DNA from: an uncultured Eubacteriales bacterium
Lineage (GTDB): Bacteria > Bacillota > Clostridia > Christensenellales > Aristaeellaceae
DNA: 64,000 nt
Assembly: GCA_902790525.1 (NCBI GenBank)
Contig: CADASI010000048.1
Coordinates: 1-64,000, forward strand
Direction of reading: 5' to 3'
The position numbers were made by a program, and so were the translations under genes. The notes below the pieces were generated by a model. That model was not told the DNA's origin. It saw only the letters and a program-made list of their open reading frames with translations, and ran no database searches. This document shows positions 32,617-40,343 of this stretch, in pieces; within the stretch, counting starts at the first letter, position 1; the number at the start of each line of letters is the position of its first letter.

Positions 32617-32703
32617 GAGGACGATAGGCAATAGGGAATAGGGAATAGGCAATAGGCAATAGGAATGGCAGGGAGGGAACAGGGAACAGGGAACAGGGAA
32701 CAG
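32617..32703. repeat. 7-bp-period arrays between divergent promoters
   Basis: ATAGGCA/ATAGGGA units (about 32620-32664), then GGGAACA units (about 32677-32704). No coding signal is seen between the T-box promoter and the cysE promoter apart from this array. Confidence 0.8.
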
Positions 32704-32804
32704 GAATAGCCGGGGACTGCCGTCCCTACAACTCCCGGCGCGGTCATTTGGAACACTCATGTGACCTGATCGTGACGTTGCTCGGGCATTTTCCCCTCCC
32801 TATA

Positions 32805-32833
32805 TTGATAGAACGGCGCGGATTTGCTATAAT
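32805..32833 (+). promoter_or_regulatory. promoter of cysE
   Basis: TTGATA (32805-32810), 17-bp spacer, TATAAT (32828-32833), 40 bp before the start codon. It rules out the longer in-frame start at 32748. Confidence 0.85.
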
Positions 32834-32873
32834 GGACCCATATTTATGGAAGGGCAATCGGGAGGATGAGAGC

Positions 32874-33833
32874 ATGGGGGAGAACAGGGACGCCTTTGAG
32901 GCCAGGATACAGGCGCTGGCGGACACCATACTGGCGGATTACGGCAACGACCGGGTGATCGACCGGCTGGAGATGTTCACCCAGCCGGACCGGCGCATCA
33001 TCGAGGAACTGATCGGCAAGCTGCTCAGGCTGGTGTTTCCGGGCTACTACCGGGACTACACCTACCGCATCTACAATCCGAAGAACAACCTGTCGGCGCT
33101 TATAGAGGACGTGGCCTTTCACCTGAACCGGCAGATCGGCATCGCCCTGCGGGGCAGCGAGCCGGTGTCGCCGCAGGAGGCGGAGCGCCGCGCCGAGGAC
33201 ATCACCGCCGCGTTCCTCGAAAAGCTGCCGGAGATCCGCGCCTACACGGAGACCGACCTGCAGGCCGCCTACGACGGCGACCCCGCCGCCAAGAACAAGG
33301 CGGAGGTCATCATCGCCTATCCCGGCCTGTACGCCATCACGGTCAACCGGCTGGCCCACGCGCTGTACCAGCTCAACGTGCCGCTGATTCCCCGCATCAT
33401 GACCGAGTTCGCCCACAGCCGCACCGGCATCGACATCCACCCCGGCGCGCAGATCGGGCGGTACTTCTTCATCGACCACGGCACCGGCATCGTGGTGGGC
33501 GAGACCACGGTCATCGGCGACTACGTCAAGATCTACCAGGGCGTCACGCTGGGCGCGCTGTCCACCCGCGGCGGGCAGAAGCTGCGGGGCCGGCGCCGCC
33601 ACCCCACCATCGAGGACAACGTGACCATCTACGCCGGTGCGTCCATACTGGGCGGCGACACGGTGATCGGCCGCGACTCCGTCATCGGCTCCAACGTGTT
33701 CATCACCCATCCCATCGCCCCCGGCACGCGCGTGAGCATCCGCAACCAGGAGCTTCTGTACAAGAACGGGCAGGGCTATGTGCTCCAGCCCGAGGTGCCG
33801 GGGGATGATCCGGAGTGGTTCTATATAATTTAG
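32874..33833 (+). CDS. cysE: serine O-acetyltransferase
   Basis: A 319-residue enzyme making O-acetylserine for cysteine synthesis. A helical N-terminal domain (about 1-185) precedes a left-handed beta-helix of hexapeptide repeats (IDIHPGAQIGRYFFIDHGTG, VVGETTVIGDYVKIYQGVTL) with the catalytic His in FIDHGTG. The C-terminus carries the usual late loop and ends FYII. It is longer than classic CysE (about 230-270) because of the N-terminal extension seen in the EpsC-like clostridial type. GGGAGGATG precedes the ATG. The stop codon TAG is the first triplet of a GGATTAG array. Confidence 0.92.
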   Translation: MGENRDAFEARIQALADTILADYGNDRVIDRLEMFTQPDRRIIEELIGKLLRLVFPGYYRDYTYRIYNPKNNLSALIEDVAFHLNRQIGIALRGSEPVSPQEAERRAEDITAAFLEKLPEIRAYTETDLQAAYDGDPAAKNKAEVIIAYPGLYAITVNRLAHALYQLNVPLIPRIMTEFAHSRTGIDIHPGAQIGRYFFIDHGTGIVVGETTVIGDYVKIYQGVTLGALSTRGGQKLRGRRRHPTIEDNVTIYAGASILGGDTVIGRDSVIGSNVFITHPIAPGTRVSIRNQELLYKNGQGYVLQPEVPGDDPEWFYII

Positions 33834-33870
33834 GGATTAGGGATTAGGGATTAGGGATTAGGGAGTAGGA
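33831..33870 (+). repeat. GGATTAG heptamer array starting at the cysE stop codon
   Basis: About four to five units (TTAGGGATTAGGGATTAGGG...) begin with the TAG stop codon of cysE and fill the whole gap to the next gene. Confidence 0.85.
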
Positions 33871-33880
33871 GAATTGTATT

Positions 33881-34297
33881 ATGCAAAATCAACTGTTTCG
33901 GCAGAAGAGCCTGGAGCGGATATCGTCTCCGGAGCAGCTCAACGATTACATGCGGGTCACCAGTCCCGCCGTGTGGATGGTGCTGGGGGCGGTGATCGCG
34001 CTGCTGGCGGGGCTTCTGGTGCTGTCCTCCGTGAAGAAGCTGGAGACCCTGCTGCCCGCGGAGGCGCAGGTGGCAAACGGCGTGATGGAGATCACGCTGC
34101 CCGCCTCGAAGGCGGAGGAGGTGGACGACGGCATGCCGGTGCGCATCGCGGGCCAGGAGGTCGCCATCGAGTACGTGCGCGAGAACGCGGCGGGGGAGGC
34201 CATCTGCACCGCCGATATCGACGTGGAGGACGGGAACTATGACGTGGAGATCGTCACCGATTCCGTATCGCCCATAAGCTTCCTGCTGAACAACTGA
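33881..34297 (+). CDS. short NHLM-type HlyD-like secretion protein
   Basis: A 138-residue protein whose N-terminus (LFRQKSLERISSPEQLNDYM, then RVTSPAVWM) resembles the start of NHLM bacteriocin-system HlyD proteins, followed by one TM (about 33-52) and an 80-residue extracytoplasmic beta-rich domain. Full NHLM HlyD proteins run to several hundred residues with coiled coils and a barrel-sandwich domain; these are absent and the gene ends normally just before the exporter. It may be a minimal adaptor suited to a single-membrane cell. It is the first gene of the export operon. Confidence 0.78.
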   Translation: MQNQLFRQKSLERISSPEQLNDYMRVTSPAVWMVLGAVIALLAGLLVLSSVKKLETLLPAEAQVANGVMEITLPASKAEEVDDGMPVRIAGQEVAIEYVRENAAGEAICTADIDVEDGNYDVEIVTDSVSPISFLLNN

Positions 34298-34310
34298 GGA
34301 GGGCGTCGCG

Positions 34311-36497
34311 TTGTTTGACAGTACAAAAGGGGTCCGGCAGCCGGTCAAAAACGGCGTGGCGAAGGTGCCGGTCATCATGCAGATGGAGGCGCTGGAGTGC
34401 GGCGCGGCCTGCCTGGCGATGGTGATGGCGTACTATCGGAAGTGGGTGCCGCTGGAGCAGGTGCGGCTGGACTGCGGCATCTCCCGGGACGGCTCCAACG
34501 CCAAGAACATGATGCTGGCCGGGCGGCACTACGGCTTCGAGATGAAGGGCTACCGCGTGGAGCCGGAGAACCTGAAGCAGGCGGCGACCTATCCCTGCAT
34601 CATCCACTGGGACTTCGACCACTTCGTGGTGCTGGACGGCTTCCGCGGCAACAAGGCGGTGCTCAACGACCCCGCCCGCGGCGTGGTGCAGGTGGACATG
34701 GAGGCCTTCGACGAGTCCTTCACGGGCATCGTCATCATGATCAGGCCCGGGGAGGGCTTCGAGCCCTCCGGCAAGCGCAAGAGCACGCTGGAGTTTGCCC
34801 GCAAACGGCTGCGCGGCGCGGGGGCGGCGGTGGCCTTCGTGGCGCTGACCACGGTGATCGCCTACCTGTTCGGCATCATCAATCCCGTGATGTCCCGCAT
34901 ATTCTATGATCGGCTGCTGACCGGCAAAAATCCGGAGTGGCTTCGCCCGTTCATCGCGCTGATGGCGCTGTTGTGCGTCGTGCAGCTTGTGGTTGAGTGG
35001 GCGCGCACCGTGTATTCGCTCAGGATCAACGGCAAGCTGACGGTCATCAGCAGCACCGGCTTCATGTGGAAGGTGTTGCTTTTGCCCATGGAGTTCTTCT
35101 CCCAGCGCATGGTGGGCGACATCCTCCAGCGCCAGGCCACCAACGCCACCATCGCCGGCACGCTGGTGGAGACCGTCGCGCCGCTTCTGCTGAACACCCT
35201 GATGACCGTGTTCTACCTGGTGCTGATGCTGCGCTACAGCCCGCTTCTTACGCTGATCGGCCTGGCCACGGTGCTGATCAACCTGGTGGTCGCCCGCATC
35301 ATGTCCGAAAAGCGGGTCAACGTGATGCGCGTGCAGATGCGCGACGAGGGCAAGCTGGCCTCCGCCACGCTGGCCGGCATCAGCATGACCGAGACCATCA
35401 AGGCCTCCGGCGCGGAGAACGGCTTCTTCCGGAAGTGGGCGGGCTATCAGGCGTCCGTCAACACCCAGAACGTGAAGTACGCCCGGATGGACGCGGGGCT
35501 GGGCATCATCCCCGCCTTCGTCGGCAGCGTGGCCAACTACATGGTGCTGTTCATCGGCGTGTACCTGGCCATGCACGATCAGTTCACCCTCGGCTCGATC
35601 ACCATCTTCCAGGGCTTCCTGAGCGCGTTCATGAACCCTGCCGAGACGCTCATCGAGGCGGGCCAGACCATCCAGGAGATGCGCACCCAGATGGAGCGCG
35701 TCGAGGACGTGATGCAGTACCCCGCCGACCCCATGGTGCGCGACGAGCCCATCCGCGAGGACGTGGACTACGGCAAGCTCCGGGGCGGCGTGGAGATCAA
35801 AAACGTGTGCTTCGGCTACTCCCCGCTGGCAAAGCCCGTGATACAGGACTTCTCCATGACCATAAAGCCCGGCAGCCGGGTGGCCATCGTGGGCGCCAGC
35901 GGCTGCGGCAAATCGACGCTGTCCAAGCTGATCTCCGGGCTGTACATCCCCTGGTCCGGCGAGATACTGTTCGACGGCAGGCCCATCGCGGACATCCCCC
36001 GGGCGGTGTTCACCGGCTCGCTGGCCGTGGTGGACCAGGACATCATACTCTTTGAGGACACCATCGCCAACAACATCCGCATGTGGGACGACACCATCCA
36101 GGACTTCGAGATCATACTCGCCGCCCGGGACGCCCAGCTCCACGACGACATATTGAGCCGCCCCGGCGGCTATCAGGGGCGGCTGACCGAGAACGGCAAG
36201 GACCTGTCCGGCGGCCAGCGGCAGCGGCTGGAGATCGCCCGCGTGCTGGCGCAGGACCCGTCCATCATCATACTGGACGAGGCCACCTCCGCGCTGGACG
36301 CCAAGACCGAGTACGACGTGGTCAAGGCCATCAAGGACCGGGGCATCACCTGCATCGTGATCGCCCACCGGCTGTCCACCATACGGGACTGCGACGAGAT
36401 CGTCGTGCTGGACAAGGGCGTCGTGGTGGAGCGCGGTACCCACGAGCAGCTCTACGCCAAGGGCGGCAAGTACGCGGAGCTGGTGACGAGCGAGTAG
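34311..36497 (+). CDS. NHLM-type peptidase/permease/ATPase exporter (C39 ABC)
   Basis: A 728-residue bifunctional exporter. The N-terminal C39 peptidase (about 18-140) has Gln24, Cys30 (ECGAACL), His104 (DFDHFVVLDG) and Asp120 (LNDPARG), so it should cleave leader peptides after a GG-type site. Six TMs span about 165-450, then the ATPase: Walker A GASGCGKST near 528, signature LSGGQRQR, Walker B IIILDEATSALD. It would trim and export a peptide across the membrane. The start is TTG 34311 with AGGAGG 8 bp upstream. It pairs with the second ABC protein downstream. Confidence 0.92.
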   Translation: MFDSTKGVRQPVKNGVAKVPVIMQMEALECGAACLAMVMAYYRKWVPLEQVRLDCGISRDGSNAKNMMLAGRHYGFEMKGYRVEPENLKQAATYPCIIHWDFDHFVVLDGFRGNKAVLNDPARGVVQVDMEAFDESFTGIVIMIRPGEGFEPSGKRKSTLEFARKRLRGAGAAVAFVALTTVIAYLFGIINPVMSRIFYDRLLTGKNPEWLRPFIALMALLCVVQLVVEWARTVYSLRINGKLTVISSTGFMWKVLLLPMEFFSQRMVGDILQRQATNATIAGTLVETVAPLLLNTLMTVFYLVLMLRYSPLLTLIGLATVLINLVVARIMSEKRVNVMRVQMRDEGKLASATLAGISMTETIKASGAENGFFRKWAGYQASVNTQNVKYARMDAGLGIIPAFVGSVANYMVLFIGVYLAMHDQFTLGSITIFQGFLSAFMNPAETLIEAGQTIQEMRTQMERVEDVMQYPADPMVRDEPIREDVDYGKLRGGVEIKNVCFGYSPLAKPVIQDFSMTIKPGSRVAIVGASGCGKSTLSKLISGLYIPWSGEILFDGRPIADIPRAVFTGSLAVVDQDIILFEDTIANNIRMWDDTIQDFEIILAARDAQLHDDILSRPGGYQGRLTENGKDLSGGQRQRLEIARVLAQDPSIIILDEATSALDAKTEYDVVKAIKDRGITCIVIAHRLSTIRDCDEIVVLDKGVVVERGTHEQLYAKGGKYAELVTSE

Positions 36498-36517
36498 GCT
36501 ATCGAAGGGAGCATACG

Positions 36518-38743
36518 ATGGGTTGGTTTGACGATCAGATCCGGCAGCGCATGAAGCACGACGAGGAGGTCTTTGAGGACTCCTTTGTGCGCGTGGCCGG
36601 GTCGGTGCTGGGGGGACGCGAGGCGTCCTGGCTGCACGACGAGCGGCTGGAGGCCAGGCACGCCCTGGACGAGATACTGAAATACTACCACTACAAGCCC
36701 GCCGAGATCCCGGAGGAGATCGCGGACGTGGAGGCGCAGTTCGACTACGCCCTGCGGCCGCTGGGGCTGATGATCCGCGACGTGGAGCTCACCGAGGGCT
36801 GGTATAAGGACGCCTACGGGCCCATGCTGGGCTTTCTGGCGGATTCCGGCGCGGCGGTGGCGCTGCTGCCCGGCAAGCTGCACGGCTACCGGTTCACCGA
36901 CCCGGACACGGGCAAGCGGGTGCGGGTCACGAAGCGCACCGCGAAGCGGCTGGACCGGGCGGCGCTGTGCTTCTACCGCCCCCTGCCCATGAAGAAGCTG
37001 GGGATCCCCGATCTGCTTCTGTACCTGAGAAGCTGCATCACCAACGGCGACATCGCGGTGATCATGCTGGCCACGCTGGCCGTGGTACTGGTGGGCATGA
37101 TCGAGCCCAAGGTGGCCGAGGTCCTCACCGGGCCGGTGTTGAAGCACGGGAACCTGTCGCTTCTGATGGGCATGGCGGTGTTTTTGATCGCCTCCGCGTT
37201 CGCCTCGCAGCTTCTGGAGGTCACCAAGGACCTGCTGACCCAGCGCATCTCCCAGAAGACGTCGCTGGCCGTGGAGGCCTCGGTGATGATGCGCATACTG
37301 TCGCTGCCGGTCAGCTTCTTCCGGCGGTTCTCCTCCGGAGAGCTGTCGAGCCGCGCGGATTCCGTGGGCTCGCTGTGCGAAATGCTGCTGGACAACACCA
37401 TGTTCACCGGGCTGACCTCGCTGATGTCGCTATTGTACATCGGCCAGATCTTCAGCTTTGCCCCGGCGCTGGTGTGGCCGTCCATCGCCATCATACTGGC
37501 CACGGTGCTTCTGAGCCTGGCCACGTCGCTAAAGCAGATCCGCATCTCCCGGCAGAAGATGAAGCTCAGCGCCGCCGAGTCCGGCATGAGCTACGCCATG
37601 GTCAGCGGCATCCAGAAGATCCGCCTCTCCGGGGCGGAAAAGCGCGCCTTTGCCCGCTGGGCGAAGCTGTACGCGCAGAACACCGAGCTGGAGTACAACC
37701 CGCCGCCGTTTTTGAAGCTCAACGGCGTGCTGAACACCGGCATCATGCTGGTGGGCAACATCGTGCTGTACTACATCGCCGCCAGCACCGGCGTGGCCCC
37801 GAACGAATACTTCGCGTTCAGCGCCGCCTACGGGCGGGTGATGGGCGCCTTCACCGCCATGGCGAGCATCGCCATCGCGGTGGCCTCCATACCGCCGGTG
37901 CTGGAGATGGCGGAGCCCATACTGAAGGCCGAGCCCGAGGTCACCGCCGACAAGGAGGTCGTCACGAAGGTCAGCGGTGGCATCGAGATGAGCCACGTCT
38001 CCTTCCGCTACGAGCCGGACACGCCCTATGTGTTGAACGACCTGTCGCTGAGGATCAGGCCGGGGGAGTACGTCGCCGTCGTGGGCCGCACCGGCTGCGG
38101 CAAGTCCACGCTGGTCAAGCTGCTGCTGGGCTTTGAGACGCCGGAGAAGGGCGCGATCTACTACGACGGCAAGAACCTCAAGCGCATCGACCCCAAGTCC
38201 CTGCGCAAGCAGATGGGCGTGGTGATCCAGAACGGCCAGCTCATGCAGGGGGACATCTTCTCCAACATCGTCATCTCCGCGCCCCAGCTCACGCTGGACG
38301 ACGCCTGGGCCGCCGCCGAGACCGCGGGCATCGCCGACGACATCCGCGAGATGCCCATGGGCATGCAGACCATCATCTCGGAGGGGCAGGGCGGCATCTC
38401 CGGCGGCCAGAAGCAGCGGCTGATGATCGCCCGGGCCATCGCCCCCAAGCCGAAGATACTGATCTTCGACGAGGCCACCAGCGCCCTGGACAACAAGACC
38501 CAGAAGCAGGTGTCCGAGGCCCTGGACGCGCTCAAATGCACCCGCATCGTCATCGCCCACCGGCTGTCCACCATCCGCAACTGCGACCGCATACTCCTGA
38601 TGGACGATGGCGCGATCGTCGAGCAGGGCACCTACGACCAGCTCATCGCCCAAAGAGGCCGCTTCGCCGAGCTCGTCGCGCGGCAGAGGCTGGATGATGT
38701 GAAGGGGGACGAGGCGAAGGGAGACGAGGCGGAGGGCGTGTGA
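36518..38743 (+). CDS. NHLM-type second ABC exporter (permease/ATPase, no peptidase)
   Basis: A 741-residue ABC exporter half that forms the usual pair with the C39 protein in NHLM systems. Residues 1-165 are a divergent N-terminal domain without peptidase motifs, followed by six TMs (about 175-455) and an ATPase with Walker A GRTGCGKST, signature ISGGQKQR and Walker B ILIFDEATSALD. The end is a charged repeat (GDEAKGDEAEG). ATG 36518 follows GAAGGGA, 21 bp after the previous stop. A longer in-frame ORF overlaps the first exporter and is rejected. Confidence 0.92.
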   Translation: MGWFDDQIRQRMKHDEEVFEDSFVRVAGSVLGGREASWLHDERLEARHALDEILKYYHYKPAEIPEEIADVEAQFDYALRPLGLMIRDVELTEGWYKDAYGPMLGFLADSGAAVALLPGKLHGYRFTDPDTGKRVRVTKRTAKRLDRAALCFYRPLPMKKLGIPDLLLYLRSCITNGDIAVIMLATLAVVLVGMIEPKVAEVLTGPVLKHGNLSLLMGMAVFLIASAFASQLLEVTKDLLTQRISQKTSLAVEASVMMRILSLPVSFFRRFSSGELSSRADSVGSLCEMLLDNTMFTGLTSLMSLLYIGQIFSFAPALVWPSIAIILATVLLSLATSLKQIRISRQKMKLSAAESGMSYAMVSGIQKIRLSGAEKRAFARWAKLYAQNTELEYNPPPFLKLNGVLNTGIMLVGNIVLYYIAASTGVAPNEYFAFSAAYGRVMGAFTAMASIAIAVASIPPVLEMAEPILKAEPEVTADKEVVTKVSGGIEMSHVSFRYEPDTPYVLNDLSLRIRPGEYVAVVGRTGCGKSTLVKLLLGFETPEKGAIYYDGKNLKRIDPKSLRKQMGVVIQNGQLMQGDIFSNIVISAPQLTLDDAWAAAETAGIADDIREMPMGMQTIISEGQGGISGGQKQRLMIARAIAPKPKILIFDEATSALDNKTQKQVSEALDALKCTRIVIAHRLSTIRNCDRILLMDDGAIVEQGTYDQLIAQRGRFAELVARQRLDDVKGDEAKGDEAEGV

Positions 38744-38774
38744 AGGTTGTGTGACGGAGGGGATTATAGAATGG

Positions 38775-38925
38775 AGTTAATTAGGAATTAGGAATTGGGA
38801 ATTGGGAATTCAGGTGGAAATCCTGACGGATTTCTTTTGATTATAGGGTTACGGATTATCCTGTTACGATTTATCATACTGGCATTCTATAATTCCCAAT
38901 TCCCAATTCCCCATTCCCAATTTCA
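38775..38925. repeat. inverted heptamer-array element after the export operon
   Basis: TTAGGAATTAGGAATTGGG... array (38776-38811), a 37-bp module (38813-38849) shared with the element at 18961-18996, and the inverted array (38889-38925). It ends 24 bp before the next start codon. Confidence 0.8.
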
Positions 38926-38949
38926 AACAGAAACGAGGAGGTTATGAGC

Positions 38950-40317
38950 ATGAAGAAGTTTTTATGTGCGCTGATGACATTGACTTTGCTGTTAAGCGGT
39001 CTTGCGCTGGCGGAGGCCGGGGGGCCGGACGCGGCAGTCATCGACCGGTTTACGGACACCTGGGTGGACGACTACATCGCCGTGGAGATCTGGTTTGAAG
39101 AGGAGGACGGCGCCTTCCACTGCTCCGCCGTGAAGGGCGACGGCGGCGACGAGAGAGAGGTCTGGGCGTACGGGACCTGCGCCTACGACGCCGAAAGCGA
39201 CAGCCTGGTCTGCGCGGAGGGCGTGCGCACCCGCGAGACCTACGACGAGGCCGCCGACGCCCTGAAGTCCGAGGTGCTGGCCGAGGGCCTGACGGCCAAA
39301 TTCCGCTTCGCCGAGGGCGAGGACCGGCTGCTGTGGGACGACTCCGAGGGGCTGGCGGCGGACTACCGCCTCGCGCGGCTCTCGGACGCCGAGGACGCGG
39401 ACTACCTCGAGGCCCAGTCCTACGTGGGCCGCTGGGTGTGCGACCGGGCAGCCATCGACATCGCCGGGAACGACGACGTCTACGACGTGAAGGTGGTCTG
39501 GGGCAACAGCGCCTTCGACCAGACCGAGTGGCACTACACCTGCCTGTTCGACATCAACCGCCACCTGATGTACAGCGCCGAGCCCGGCACGAAGGAGATC
39601 GTCGGCACCGACGAGGACGGAACGGCCAAGGTGCTCTCGACGGAGTATGCGGACGGCGCGGCCACCTTCGCCATCGACGGCGAGGGCAAGCTGACCTGGG
39701 ACGACGCGAAGGAGCACGCCGCCGAGGGCATGCGCTTCGAGCGCGGCGTGGATCCCGGGGAGTTCGGCAACGCCCAGCGGGTCATCGCCCCGATGGACAC
39801 CGACGTGGACCTGTCCGAGGGCACGTATCCCGTGCGCTTCGACCGCGCGAACGTCAAAGACGGCGGCATCGCCGACGTGGGCATCTACACCGTGGACTGC
39901 TACGACATCGTCGACGTCGCGCAGATGACCGTGGGCGACGCCTTCGTCGTGGAGGGCGTGACCGTCGAGATCGAGAGCCTGCAGGAGGGCGATGACGGCA
40001 GCAAGATCATCAACGGCGGCCTGGACGGGGACGGCTACGTCCTCCGCGCCTTCGAGGAGGACAACTGCTACAAGGTCGTCGAGTTCGACGATTTCAACAC
40101 CTATACCGAGCGGGACGTGCAGACCGTGCCCTTTGCCGAGGACGTGGTGTTCACCGACGGCTGGGACATCGAGAAGGCGCCGGTGACCGTCACGGGCATC
40201 GAGGACGTGACCAAGGCCATCGCGGCGTCCGAGAACGATTCCTTCGACCAGTACAGCACCGAGATGTGCTTCGAGGACGGCAGGATCGCAGAGATCACCC
40301 GCAGCTACGTGCCGTGA
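38950..40317 (+). CDS. secreted acidic protein with two copies of an ~110-residue module
   Basis: A 455-residue protein with a Sec signal peptide (MKKFLCALMTLTLLLSGLALA) and no lipobox cysteine. Residues about 30-140 and 145-265 look like two copies of one beta-rich module: each opens with a W-containing strand (DTWVDDYIAVEIWF; GRWVCDRAAIDI), carries WxYxTC/WHYTC and a later LLWDDS/LTWDDA strand, and ends near an R-A-R or M-R-F segment. The last third is unrelated and strongly acidic. I do not recognise a family. ATG 38950 is 8 bp after GAGGAGG. It lies downstream of the export operon but is separated from it by a repeat element. Confidence 0.75.
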   Translation: MKKFLCALMTLTLLLSGLALAEAGGPDAAVIDRFTDTWVDDYIAVEIWFEEEDGAFHCSAVKGDGGDEREVWAYGTCAYDAESDSLVCAEGVRTRETYDEAADALKSEVLAEGLTAKFRFAEGEDRLLWDDSEGLAADYRLARLSDAEDADYLEAQSYVGRWVCDRAAIDIAGNDDVYDVKVVWGNSAFDQTEWHYTCLFDINRHLMYSAEPGTKEIVGTDEDGTAKVLSTEYADGAATFAIDGEGKLTWDDAKEHAAEGMRFERGVDPGEFGNAQRVIAPMDTDVDLSEGTYPVRFDRANVKDGGIADVGIYTVDCYDIVDVAQMTVGDAFVVEGVTVEIESLQEGDDGSKIINGGLDGDGYVLRAFEEDNCYKVVEFDDFNTYTERDVQTVPFAEDVVFTDGWDIEKAPVTVTGIEDVTKAIAASENDSFDQYSTEMCFEDGRIAEITRSYVP

Positions 40318-40343
40318 CATGACGACGGAGGTCGGCTGAATCC

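Noticed and set aside
32617..32703. CRISPR-like array or telomere-like repeat
   Set aside because: The units are 7 bp long with no spacers and no cas genes are nearby. The similarity of GGATTAG to telomeric repeats is superficial, since the units vary from site to site.
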